64,000 bases of DNA from Brachynemurus nebulosus (lineage: Eukaryota > Arthropoda > Insecta > Neuroptera > Myrmeleontidae): contig JAPWDM010000076.1 in NCBI GenBank assembly GCA_035578155.1, positions 393,315 through 457,314 of the forward strand, in the 5' to 3' direction. A model generated the notes under the pieces. It did not search any database and was not told where the DNA came from. It was given only the letters and a program-made list of their open reading frames with translations. Below, piece by piece: positions 44,426-56,400 of the stretch. The stretch's first letter is position 1, and each line of letters starts with the position of its first letter. The position numbers and the translations under genes are program-made.

Positions 44426-45097
44426 TAGATTTAAACTTCAGCTCAGTTCAGAAAATGATATTAAAATATGGTATTCTATATAATCTAATGATTTTTTTTA
44501 AATTCAAAATAACCAATAATCATATCTAATACTAATGAAATCTTAACAATTATAATTTATGTGAAAATAAAAATAAAAATCAGTTTTTTGTTCCTCCTGT
44601 AAAGTTAAGCAAAATGGACATAGCAGCTTAATAAATTAGGCCGACAAAATGAAGAATTAAAACTGATAAATAACAAATTTTGAAATTTCATTGGTGGTAT
44701 TAGGTAATATTTTATAAAAGCCAGTTTTATCTAATTTAAAAATCTTTTATAATTTAATAAAAAAATATTCAGAAAATAATACCAAATGGCAAAAAGTATG
44801 TATACTATTTGTAAAATATATCGAACGTATGGTAACGAAGATCAAAATAATTTTTTATTTCATATATTATGCTTGCCATATTTCATGAGAAAAAGTATAC
44901 AGTGTAGTAAGTATAATTATGTAGTTTCATCAAATTAAAAATAAATGTTATTTGAATAAAATATCATTAATTAATAGTGTTGTCAATATACAAAGTCAAT
45001 AAAAGTTGATTTTTGCTTATTTATTTAATAATTTATTAACAGTATAATACAATAGGTTAAAAACTAACAAACAGAAGTATTAATTTAAAAAACTTAC

Positions 45098-45192
45098 CTT
45101 TCGTTTTTCGGAAAACGGTGAAATGAAAGATTCGGCGACCTCAATGATGTATTGTTACATCCTGCAAACGCACATACATTTGTAGACGGCAT
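45098..45192 (-). CDS. THAP-domain protein, exon 1
   Basis: ATG at 45192-45190 opens MPSTNVCAFAGCNNTSLRSP and NLSFHRFPKNE, the N-terminal half of a THAP domain: C-x4-C followed by F(H)RFPK. The exon ends after 31 codons plus two bases at G|GTAAGT (donor 45097-45092), the usual place for a THAP intron. The phase fits exon 2 at 39276 exactly and completes the C2CH zinc site. The strand is opposite to the surrounding gypsy element. The upstream 270 bp (45193-45464) is GC-richer than its surroundings and may hold the promoter. Confidence 0.75.
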
Positions 45193-45464
45193 TCTTGTAC
45201 TAACAATGGACAACAATCACTTATACGCTCGAATAGTAACTTTTCAAGATTTTCAAAATATCTAACTATTGAAATGATTGAAATTGATAACTTCTACCGC
45301 CAAGTATGTTTTTATGCGTGCGCATTGAATAGGCGGAGCTATACCACTGGGGTGATTTCCACGTGCGTTGGGTTTCTGACGCATGCGTACTGCTTGCCTG
45401 CACAGCATCGCCATCAGTCAACGGGGTTGGTAACTATTACTGTCGGGGTGGCTATAAACTGTCC

Positions 45465-45472
45465 GTAAATTT
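45465..45472. repeat. GTAAATTT, right copy of candidate 8-bp target duplication
   Basis: Partner of 38391-38398; see there. Confidence 0.3.
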
Positions 45473-45889
45473 AACATAGGATTGAATTTCTAATTAGGTC
45501 TCAATTCACTGACATTACATATACAACCTATGTTGATGGTCGGTTGGAACGAGGTTTTATTGGACAACAAGTAACTGATTATTCTTACCGCAGTGTGTGT
45601 GAACGTCTTGTAAATGTATTTATACTTGAATTAGGTATTTAGTTCGTTGAAATTTTCGATTTGTTTATCTTATCAGATCCTTATACACGTACACACTTAT
45701 ATTTTGTTGATTTTGTATTATTATTGTAATCAAAGTATTTTGTTTTATTTTTTTTTATTTTGCGTTATGTTTCTATGTAATGTATTATTAATATTATTAT
45801 GTATCATGATGGAATATGTAATTTTAGGCAAGATTCTTTTGATGATTATGATACTTTGAATTTAAAAAAAAAAAAATTTTTTTTTTTAT

Positions 45890-45904
45890 TTGAGAAGGTG
45901 GGAT
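45890..45904 (+). promoter_or_regulatory. Putative polypurine tract
   Basis: TGAGAAGGTGGGAT immediately before the 3' LTR. Confidence 0.6.
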
Positions 45905-46531
<627 letters not shown>

Positions 46532-46535
<4 letters not shown>

Positions 46536-46717
46536 AGACGAAAATTTGTTTGTTTCGATCTGCGATATCTCTTTTGCAAAGTACTATATGGGATTTTAAA
46601 CTCTTTGGCTGCCTTATGTAGAGAAATTCCATCATCATTGACTCTCTTGATAGCACAATCAAGTACATCCAGACTCCACTGATACTTATCCGTAATTCTA
46701 TTCCGTTTTCGAGGCAG
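46532..46717 (-). CDS. HTH-psq exon of a transposase or regulator, truncated
   Basis: After a TTCCAG acceptor (AG at 46718-46719) the exon reads [20 protein letters not shown], then [20 protein letters not shown] and [15 protein letters not shown] before a stop at the (TTTA)n junction. The W-x3-L-x2-AI...SLxKAAxEFxIPxSTLxxR pattern is a pipsqueak-type helix-turn-helix, as in pogo/jerky transposases and some insect transcription factors. The rest of the protein is missing, cut by the repeat array. Confidence 0.7.
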
Positions 46718-46729
46718 CTGGAACAAATT

Positions 46730-47183
46730 AATAAAAAATAACGAAGTGGGGTAATGAAAGCCATTCGACTCCCATTACCCCAAATACCCATTTTTAAGTT
46801 TTCATATAATTCTCAAAATACAGTTGATTATTTACATAATTTAACCTTTTTAAACAATTTTCTAATGATAAAGTTACAGGTTAAGAGGCAACACTTATAA
46901 TAAAATAATTTTAATACTCACAATTTGTCCTTGAATATCGTAATAAATTAGATCTATTGTCCGAAAAACCAACATACGGTCTGTTTGCGTACCAAAACTC
47001 AGCTAAGTAGCGATGTGGCGAGTCAGATGTACCACTCCTGCGTCCTTCTGTACTACGTCAACACAAAACACGATCTAACTTGTTTAGATACATGTAAACT
47101 AGAGTAGCTATCATTACCCTGTGGATCCGATTCCCCGGTGTTCCCCTAGTTGGTCGATTCTCATGATCGTCCTGAGTCATACC
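46730..47183. other. Spacer between HTH-psq exon and piggyBac-like remnant
   Basis: Part could be intron of either remnant; no further exon recognised. Confidence 0.45.
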
Positions 47184-47408
47184 TAAATGAAATTCCTTCG
47201 ACGGCTTCTAAAATTCCTTCCACCGATTGAACGAGACATCGCACCTCAGCTTTAGCCAATAATTGTCGACGAAAAAGGTTACTAATATCTCCTGACTCCT
47301 CATCTCCACTATCCTCATCACTTAAATCATCATTTTCGGGTGCGTGATAATTATGTCTGCTATTATATCTGATATTACAGCGTTTTCATCCTCTAGATAT
47401 AACTTCAT
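47184..47408 (-). pseudogene. Possible piggyBac-like N-terminal exon
   Basis: ATG at 47408 opens MKLYLEDENAVISDIIADII, after which a shifted frame gives APENDDLSDEDSGDEESG and NLFRRQLLAKAEV, ending at an AG|GTATGA donor near 47184. The acidic (D/E)xSDEDSGDE followed by an RxQLLAxAE block resembles the N-terminus of piggyBac-derived (PGBD-like) transposases. The catalytic domain was not found, so this is a remnant or an orphan exon. Confidence 0.45.
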
Positions 47409-48130
47409 GGACATTCAATCTTTAAAAAAAACAATCAATCAAAAAACGTAAAAATAAATTTCATTGAGCTTTCCTTGCAATAAATTTCTACGGTGTCTCC
47501 TGTTCCCGGTGCACCTCAAATGGGGCGTCAAATTGTGACAATACAGTGACGTGGTGCGTGGTACTCCTTTACTATTTGGGGATCCTTTTCCCGAATGTAT
47601 GCACCAATTTGCCACAGTATTACGTGGTGTTTATGATAAAACTTATATGACGTAGTGTATGTATACTGGGTGTATACGAACGTATACCTGGTGTTGTATT
47701 CCCAGATATGGATACCCTTTGGAGATGAGGCCCCACGTTAGCTTGTCAGGTATAGAAGGTGTTATTCTATGGTAACATCGGTGTTGAGAGTTCAGTGGTA
47801 GAAAAGCTTTCCAGGATCTAGTGTCATTCGGTAGGGAAATTTACCGGTAAAGTAGGAAAATATACATACGACGGAATACTTTATTAGAAAGGAATATCTC
47901 TTTTTCTTCAATAATACACTTCAAATAACTTCTTTCTTCATAATATAAAATTCAATATTAATACTTTTTAATATACCCAAAATGGTTTTCATATAATACT
48001 TTCAAATTATAAATATAAAGGAGGGGTTATCGATACGGCTTTATTTCCGCCCCAAAATGACGAAAAAAAAAATTGTCTACGATTTAATGTTTTCTTTATA
48101 TATTTTGAAAGTAGACTACATACCTGACAA

Positions 48131-48135
<5 letters not shown>
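47409..48135. other. Spacer, GC-richer to 47860
   Basis: No gene recognised; GTATACGAACGTATAC palindrome near 47674-47689. Confidence 0.45.

Positions 48136-48205
<70 letters not shown>
48136..48205. repeat. (TA)n array
   Basis: About 68 bp of TA, followed directly by ACCGTGTGAGTTTTTCGGGAG. Confidence 0.95.
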
Positions 48206-48207
<2 letters not shown>

Positions 48208-48480
48208 GTGTGAGTTTTTCGGGAGTTGCCATTTTTATTACAGCCAAACCGTTGATTTAATCGAAAAATTGTTCAAATAAGAGTTGTTGATATCGACGGG
48301 GGCAACCAATTGCGATAATCAGGAGCTTTATAGCTCTTGTGGTTTTCGAGATACGATACAAACTTACCTTTTTTTAAATAGAATAGTATACTTATTTGTT
48401 GATAAAAATTATTCAATAAAGCAACAATAACCAAAAATAAGAAAATAAAAATTTTTATTTTAAGTTTTTTTTTCAAATTT
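48206..48480. repeat. Dispersed element end next to (TA)n, copy 1
   Basis: Starts GTGTGAGTTTTTCGGGAGTT after (TA)n. A diverged inverted copy of this end lies at about 52110-52240 (GGCAACTCCTGAAAAACTCA), also touching TATATA. Confidence 0.55.
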
Positions 48481-48628
48481 TAGAACTTTCGCGCTTAAAA
48501 GTGATTTATTTAAGTGAATTTTGGTAAGTTTAAGAGTACCTACTTCAAACAGGCCTTCAATATTACGGAAAGTAGCAAGCGGTAATTGTATTTATTTTAC
48601 ATAGATGGCTTTACCGTATAGGTTTATT
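48481..48628. other. Short AT-rich spacer
   Basis: Nothing recognised. Confidence 0.5.
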
Positions 48629-48959
48629 TAGACTCCCTATAATAAATAGAGTCGTGACATGTGTTCTCAACGCTGATTGGCACCGGCATTTTCTGTCTAC
48701 AGTTTGCATAAAATACATTAGAAATAAATTAAATATTAACAAAAATCTGAAAAAATCATTTAGTTTAACCTAGAAAGAATAATTAAATTAAAAATTTTTA
48801 ATTGTTCAGTAATTCATAACTTATTAACAATAATTATGCACTCAAAAATATTTACTCAATATTTACAAAGCATGTGATCAAGCAATTTTGAAGCTTGCCG
48901 CTCTGATTTGGACCGAAAACGAATGACATGTCACGACTGTATTTATTATAGGGACTCTA
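48629..48959. mobile_element. MITE with 31-bp TIR and TA duplication
   Basis: TIR GACTCCCTATAATAAATA, continuing AGTCGTGACATGT, at 48631 and inverted at 48927-48957 with two mismatches; TA at both ends. Fits a Tc1/mariner-derived MITE. Confidence 0.8.
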
Positions 48960-49393
48960 CCACACAAATGACTAATTTAAAATGTCAGTGTTTTTTTTAA
49001 ATTTACAATTATTTTGATAATTTATGTAATTCTGTTTTAGGTACTTTATTGGAGTATTTAATAACTTATTATTGTTCGAGATGACATAACCTCTCCAATT
49101 CTTATATTATCCAAGGAATATTTATTGTTATTTTAAAAGGTAACGGTAATTCCACAATTTCAAAATAATTATTTACAATGTAAGTAACGAAAATTTTTAT
49201 TTCATAGGATTCTGTAAAGCTTTGGTTCAGTATGAAGTTAATATAAAATTGCAAAAGGATGGTACTTCTGTGGAAAAAATTCAAGAAATAGAAATGTTAA
49301 CGCGAGGAAACTCCCATTAAAAATTTGCCACCCGGGGCTACTGCCCCGCGTGCCCGTAGTGTAAATCTACCACTGATTATACGTAACTACCAG
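48960..49393. other. AT-rich spacer
   Basis: No gene recognised. Confidence 0.5.
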
Positions 49394-49535
49394 CAGCGCT
49401 GGGAAGAATGGTTCATAGAGTTTACAATAGAAAATGGTTTTCAAAAATGCACTTAAAATACAAAATGGTTTTGCTGAACATATTTAAAATAAAAAATTGA
49501 AAATAGCTATTTAAAATGGATTATAAAATGCCAAA

Positions 49536-49973
49536 TAGGGTTCCCGATCTCTGGCGAAAAAATCGATCTTGTGGATCGATTGGAATCGTCAAACCAAAAA
49601 TCGATGCAGAAGAAAATCGGCTTATAAAAAATCGATCTGACGAAAATCGATTCAATTTTTGTACTTGCAGAAAATAAAAGATATATAAAAGTTTTAATGA
49701 AGTTTCTTATTGAGTCATCACAAATCAGTTTTAATTTTCTTTGAAGATGAACTGCTGAATTTAATATGAATAAAATGGTTTCCAGTTTGCGTTAAAAGTG
49801 ACAACAATAGTTGAAATATATTTTACAATAATTTTTAAAAAATATATTTTTGCTAAAAATATCCTAATTTAAATTCGAAAAGATCGATCTTCGATCCCCT
49901 AAATTTTTCACGATCTCTGTATCGATTTACTCTCCAAAGAATCGATTCGAAAAATCGAAGATCGGAAACCCTA
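49536..49973. mobile_element. hAT-type MITE, perfect 8-bp duplication
   Basis: 438 bp with TIR TAGGGTTYCCGATCT (one mismatch) and ATGCCAAA at 49528-49535 and 49974-49981. Subterminal parts are rich in ATCGAT/TCGATC words. It sits inside the 49394-50656 element. Confidence 0.88.
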
Positions 49974-50465
49974 ATGCCAAATACTTTTTTTACTTTAAAT
50001 TCTATAAATTTTTTTTATCAATATTTAAAAAAAAGTTAAGAAAATTTTAAACGTACTGAAATTAAATAAAGGCAGTCTTTTGAGAAAATCTTGTAAAGCT
50101 TACATGATATGAAAACGAAATTTAACTCTTGAAATATTGTAAAATTTAATTCAGCCTTGACGTATTCAAACCTTGACTACGCTACAATTGCGACTTCTAA
50201 ATAATGAAAATCATCTACTTGTAATACAAAACATTTTTTATTGCCGTGTCTTAAAGATAACAGTACACAACTTGAGTCAGAAAAGTTTGACTTAAGAGAA
50301 CTACAACTCTAGTAATAAATTTAACTTCCGTGATTTTGCAACTCCAGTTATAAAAAATTTGAATCAATTAAATAAACTTACATTTAATTTACAATTTGTT
50401 AGACTTCAGATCGTTCAGTTCGAGTTCTATAATTTATGCACATAAATTTGAGTATACATGCATTT

Positions 50466-50575
50466 TCATTTTAAATGGAAAATGGATTCAAATTTTCTTT
50501 TTAAATACAAAATGGAAAATGGATTCAAAGTTTCTTTTTAAATACAAAATGGAAAATGGTTTGACCGAACTTATT
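50466..50575. repeat. Tandem AAATACAAAATGGAAAATGG units
   Basis: Three partial copies of a roughly 38-bp unit (TTTCTTTTTAAATACAAAATGG then AAAATGGATTCAAA). Confidence 0.7.
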
Positions 50576-50656
50576 TAAAATAGAAAATGGAAAATGCCAT
50601 TTTGTATTTTAAATACATATTTCAAATGAAATCATTTTAAATAGCTCCCAGCCCTG

Positions 50657-52397
50657 ATCAACAGAAAATTATTTTATTGTAAAATTGTATAACAATTAAC
50701 AGAAATTATGATTTTTTAATAAAACAGTAATTTGAATTTACATTGCATATTTATTTTTATTATTTAATAATTTAACAAAATGTAGAATTTATTTTTTTTG
50801 TCGTTCAGCTGGTCCAGCCCTCTTATGGTTAATAACGCCGTCATGGGATCACCTCCACCACTGATATGCTTATTCAAGTACATTTGCCTTTTAAAAGGAT
50901 ACTTTTTACAATTGAAAAGAAAGTACGTAAGATACTGAGAACTTCGTTACACTGTTGACAAATTTCTTCATGTTTCAGAGTCAGTTTACACCCTTTGAAG
51001 AAAATTTTTGTACATATTTTATTTGACATTCGTAACTGGCTAACTTCGGTCAGCATTCTTTTTTCTTTGAACATGTCCTGCGCTTCCCACAAATCCTCTT
51101 AACCAAGTTGAGTAAACTTTTGTTTTAAAGATACAACGCAGTTAGAGTTTTTCTAGGTTCGATCATCACATAGTTCCTTTAGTTTTGCTTAGCATACTTT
51201 CGGGATTCTCTAGTCTGTCATATTCAGCAGATGGTACCACCATATCAGTATACTTTTTACTATTTTAAATTACTATTTTCGATTTGTTTATATTTACTGT
51301 CAGGCGATTTTTTTATGCAATATTCCGATAGCATCTCAACTTTATCTTGTACATCATTAAAATATGTTCCAAACATGATAAGGTCGTCTGGTGAGATTAC
51401 TGGAAAATAAACTAAGGTTATAATATTTTTAAAATACATCTTTTTCAGACGTATTGTTAAAATACATACCATACATACTTGAAAATTTTTATATTAAAAA
51501 TATTTTTTTGTTTTTCTTTACTCTTTTTAAAAAAAAAAAGAGTTTAAAAATTTAACAATTTAAATTTAAAAAAGACCTGTCATATTATGACAGTTCTACG
51601 ATCGTATCCAGATGCCATCTATAATTTACTTTCCAGATTTTTAATAATGACATTTTCACATGTACCAGATTTTGACTTCTTTAATATGGTGTACAATTAA
51701 ATATTACAAAAACATTTGTAATTTGATAACTAGATTAATAAATATTAAGTTGAATATTTGAGGAAAAACTACAAATTATTTTGATAATTAATGTATTTAA
51801 TTAATAAATTTTCTGTCACTGTAAGAAGCTAATGTGAATATACCATTACAATTTATTTCCTATTTTTTTAGTATAAATTCAAAATAAATCGTATGTTTTG
51901 CGTTCGGTTAGACAAACCTTACCACGGATTTTGAAAATTAAAACTTAAAAATGCAATTTCTCAAAAATTTGCAATAAAATAATGAAAATTTTAGCATAAT
52001 TGGTAGTTTGAAGTAATAAACTAATTTTTAAGAAACATCTCAACATATGTTCCCATTTAAAAAAAAAAATTTTTTCTATTCCAAAAAAACCGTGAGTCCT
52101 AGAAGTCTGGAACAATTTTTCGTAAATGGCCCCCTCTATTTTGAATATTTTTTGTATAAACTTTTTTTCGATTAGATGCATATTTTAGGAATAAATCGAA
52201 TGGCAACTCCTGAAAAACTCATATGGTATATATATATATATAAAAAGCTACAATTTGTATTACCTGTGGGACGCCGAACTTTGGTCTAACTGTGATTTTT
52301 GTTCAAAATAACACATATTCAATAACATTTCAATTTTTTTATGTAGAGTGCATGGAAGAAGCAGTTTCTTTCTTTTTTATGTTATTTTAATATTATC
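50657..52397. other. Spacer, no convincing gene
   Basis: Minus-strand frames at 50874-51092 (with CKLTLKHEEICQQC) and 51260-51472 look partly protein-like but match nothing I know and have no partner exon. About 51900-52240 is the inverted copy of the element end seen at 48206. Confidence 0.4.
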
Positions 52398-52439
52398 ATG
52401 TTACTGTACAATTTATTTAAAAATTACGTTGCTTTCACT

Positions 52440-52850
52440 TTGCGCTCACAGGTAAACACAAATAAAATGAATTTACAACTTAAAAATTGGTTGTTATATA
52501 TACAAGTGCATAAAATAAATTTATTGAAGTGCCATCACGGCACAAACTTGTTGGAACATATCACTTCTTCGATTTTATGCCGTATAGGAGTGACAAAAAT
52601 TGAAAGTTCCCACTTTTACATAGATGACCAAGGTCTTGATAAAATATTTTTACATAACGAATCGAGTGATATTTTAAGAATAAAAATTCAGTCTAGGCAC
52701 GCAGCTTCCAAAATTTACTCCCTTTGGATAGAGTACAATCCCACCACTGTACTAACCTGGTACTGTCAATGCAAAGTAGGGGAAGACTTGTTGGTTGTTG
52801 CGCTCATATTGTCTCCGTAATCTGGTACTTAAGTTACAACAGATATTAAG
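52440..52850 (+). pseudogene. SWIM zinc-finger protein fragment, frameshifted
   Basis: The frame gives KIQSRHAASKIYSLWIEYNP, TWYCQCKVG, then, after a one-base shift near 52783, LVGCCAHIVSVIWYLSYNR to a stop. WYCQCKxG...GCCAH is the SWIM zinc site (C-x-C...C-x-H). In insects this combination occurs in repeated, probably transposon-derived genes of unknown role. Only this segment is recognisable, and downstream text to 52930 is disrupted. Confidence 0.7.
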
Positions 52851-52870
52851 AACATACTATTCGAAGAGTT

Positions 52871-53465
52871 GCGTACAACTTCAAAAAATTTTTAATGAAT
52901 GCAGATGTTGAAAGATATCGGGGTGACGAGTTTCCAAATAAAGTACACTAATTTCATAATTTTGCCTTTTCATAAAACCTTCCTATAATAATGAAATCAA
53001 CTGAAAAATAAATGATAAATGAGAACATTCCGGCATTTATCCATCCTACTATTTACCTTCATGTAAACCTAATGCACATATAAGAATGGCACATATGGAG
53101 GGGATGAGGCGAAAATATTGATACCCCACCTTTAATTCTCGAAAAATCTTCAATATCACATTCAATAATATTTTCGTAATAACATTTCTTCATATTTCAC
53201 GTAGAGGACAATAACAATAACAATATTTCTTCCTTCCGATGCATCTTCAATATATTTTTATTTTCAGTTTTTCTTTTACAAGAATTTATCCATTCCTGGT
53301 AATTAATATTTAAATGGTCTTTTTGCAATATTTTTGATTTTACATCATTTAACAAACCTTTTAGTTTAACAAAAACAGCTACCTGCTGGGTGTAACCCTT
53401 CGTGCAAAATCAATAAATATCTCTATCTTGACAAATTAACACAGACAGATACCTGTATATTTTTC
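52871..53465. other. Spacer before the satellite
   Basis: AT-rich with no gene; the satellite starts abruptly at TTCTCGGGTAAAATTC. Confidence 0.55.
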
Positions 53466-56400
53466 CGTTCTCGGGTAAAATTCATATCCACGATTTTACC
53501 CTCGCAAGCAGAACACCAAATATCCAAATTTGTCGATGTAATCTTAGATCGTTTATTTTTGCTTAAAAATGTTTATTTCTTAACAGCTTTACGATTTATA
53601 ACGCAATTTTAGTGAAAGTTGTGTTTTTGGGTAAAATTCATATTCACGGTTTCACCATTGCAAGCAGGATGCCAAAAATCCAAATTTACCGAAGTTATCT
53701 TAGATCGCTTTCTTTTGTTTAAAAATGCCGATCTCATCACAATTTTTCGATTTTTAACGCAATTTTGCTGCAAATTGCGTTCTCGGGTAAAATTCACATC
53801 CACGATTTTACCCTCGCAAGCAGAACACCAAATATCCAAATTTGTCGATGTAATCTTAGATTGTTTATTTTTGCTTAAAAATGTTTATTTCTTAACAGCT
53901 TTACGATTTATAACGCAATTTTATTGAAAGTTGTGTTTTTGGGTAAAATTCATATTCACGGTTTCACCATTGCAAGCAGGATGCCAAAAATCCAAATTTA
54001 CCGAAGTTATGTTAGATCGCCTTCTTTTGTTTAAAAATGCCCATCTCATCACAGTTTTTCGATTTTTAACGCAATTTTGCTGCAAATTGCGTTCTCGGGT
54101 AAAATTCATATCCACGATTTTACCCTCGCAAGCAGAACACCAAATATCCAAATTTGTCGATGTAATCTTAGATCGTTCATTTTTGCTTAAAAATGTTTAT
54201 TTCATAACAGCTTTACGATTTATAACGCAATTTTGCTGAAAATTGTGCTTTTGGGTAAAATTCATATTCACGGTTTCACCCTTGCAAGCAGGATGCCAAA
54301 AATCCAAATTTACCGAAGTTATCTTAGATCGCTTTCTTTTGTTTAAAAATGCCGATCTCATCACAATTTTTCGATTTTTAACGCAATTTTGCTGCAAATT
54401 GCGTTCTCGGGTAAAATTCATATCCACGATTTTACCCCACGCAAGCAGAACACCAAATATCCAAATTTGTCGATGTAATCTTAGATCGTTTATTTTTGCT
54501 TAAAAATGTTTATTTCTTAACAGCTTTACGATTTATAACGCAATTTTATTGAAAGTTTTTTTTTTTTGGGTAAAATTCATATTCACGGTTTCACCATTGC
54601 AAGCAGGATGCCAAAAATCCAAATTTACCGAAGTTATCTTAGATCGCTTTCTTTTGTTTAAAAATGCCGATCTCATCACAGTTTTTCGATTTTTAACGCA
54701 ATTTTGCTGCAAATTGCGTTCTCGGGTAAAATTCATATCCACGATTTTACCCTCGCAACCAGAACACCTAAATATCCAAATTTGTCGATGTAATCTTAGA
54801 TCGTTCATTTTTGCTTAAAAATGTTTATTTCATAACAGCTTTACGATTTATGACACAATTTTGCTGAAAATTGTGTTTTTGGGTAAAATTCATATTCACG
54901 GTTTCACCCCTTGCAAGCAGGATGCCAAAAATCCAAAATTTACCGAAGTTATCTTAGATCGCTTTCTTTTGTTTAAAAATGCCGATCTCATCACAATTTT
55001 TCGATTATTAACGCAATTTTGCTGCAAATTGCGTTCTCGGGTAAAATTCATATCCACGATTTTACCCTCGCAAGCAGAACACCAAATATCCAAATTTGTC
55101 GATGTAATCTTAGATTGTTTATTTTTGCTTAAAAATGTTTATTTCTTAATAGCTTTACGATTTATAACGCAATTTTATTGAAAGTTGTGTTTTTGGGTAA
55201 AATTCATATTCACGGTTGCACCATTGCAAGCAGGATGCCAAAAATCCAAATTTACCGAAGTTATCTTAGATCGCTTTCTTTTGTTTAAAAATGCCGATCT
55301 CATCACAATTTTCGATTTTTAACGCAACTTTGCTGCAAATTGCGTTCTCGGGTAAAATTCATATCCACGATTTTACCCTCGCAAGTAGAACACCAAATAT
55401 CCAAATTTGTCGATGTAATCTTAGATCGTTTATTTTTGCTTAAAAAATGTTTATTTCTTAACAGCTTTACGATTTATAACGCAATTTTATTGAAAGTTGT
55501 GTTTTTGGGTAAAATTCATATTCACGGTTTCACCATTGCAAGCAGGATGCCAAAAATCAAATTTACCGAAGTTATGTTAGATCGCTTTCTTTTGTTTAAA
55601 AATGCCGATCTCATCACAGTTTTTCGATTTTTAACGCAATTTTGCTGCAAATTGCGTTCTCGGGTAAAATTCATATCCACGATTTTACCCTCGCAAGCAG
55701 AACACAAATATCCAAATTTGTCGATGTAATCTTAGATCGTTCATTTTTGCTTAAAAATGTTTATTTCATAACAGCTTTACGATTTATGACGCAATTTTGC
55801 TGAAAATTGTGCTTTTGGGTAAAATTCATATTCACGGTTTCACCCTTGCAAGCAGGATGCCAAAAATCCAAATTTACCGAAGTTATCTTAGATCGCTTTC
55901 TTTTGTTTAAAAATGCCGATCTCATCACAATTTTTCGATTTTTAACGCAATTTTGCTGCAAATTGCGTTCTCGGGTAAAATTCATATCCACGATTTTACC
56001 CTCGCAAGCAGAACACCAAATATCCAAATTTGTCGATGTAATCTTAGATCGTTTATTTTTGCTTAAAAATGTTTATTTCTTAACAGCTTTACGATTTATA
56101 ACGCAATTTTATTGAAAGTTTTTTTTTGGGTAAAAATTCATATTCACGGTTTCACCATTGCAAGCAGGATGCCAAAAATCCAAATTTACCGAAGTTATCT
56201 TAGATCGCTTTCTTTTGTTTAAAAATGCCGATCTCATCACAGTTTTTCGATTTTTAACGCAATTTTGCTGCAAATTGCGTTCTCGGGTAAAATTCATATC
56301 CACGATTTTACCCTCGCAAGCAGAACACCAAATATCCAAATTTGTCGATGTAATCTTAGATCGTTCATTTTTGCTTAAAAATGTTTATTTCATAACAGCT

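Larger units (their letters stand above)
39277..45097 (-). other. 5.8-kb intron of the THAP gene
   Basis: Donor GTAAGT (45097-45092 read on the minus strand) and acceptor TTTTTTTTTCTAG at 39277. It contains a near-perfect 0.87-kb palindrome, a diverged long inverted repeat with a Harbinger-like insertion, and a duplicated 300-bp block; each is listed separately. No convincing coding exon was seen in it on either strand. Confidence 0.6.
49394..50656. mobile_element. Non-autonomous hAT-like element containing another
   Basis: Ends CAGCGCTGGGA (49394) and complement CAGGGCTGGGA (50656), a hAT-type terminal sequence. The flanks ACTACCAG and ATCAACAG agree at only five of eight positions, so the duplication is weak. 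The interior is rich in AAAATGG words and carries a tandem repeat at 50466-50575. Confidence 0.6.
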
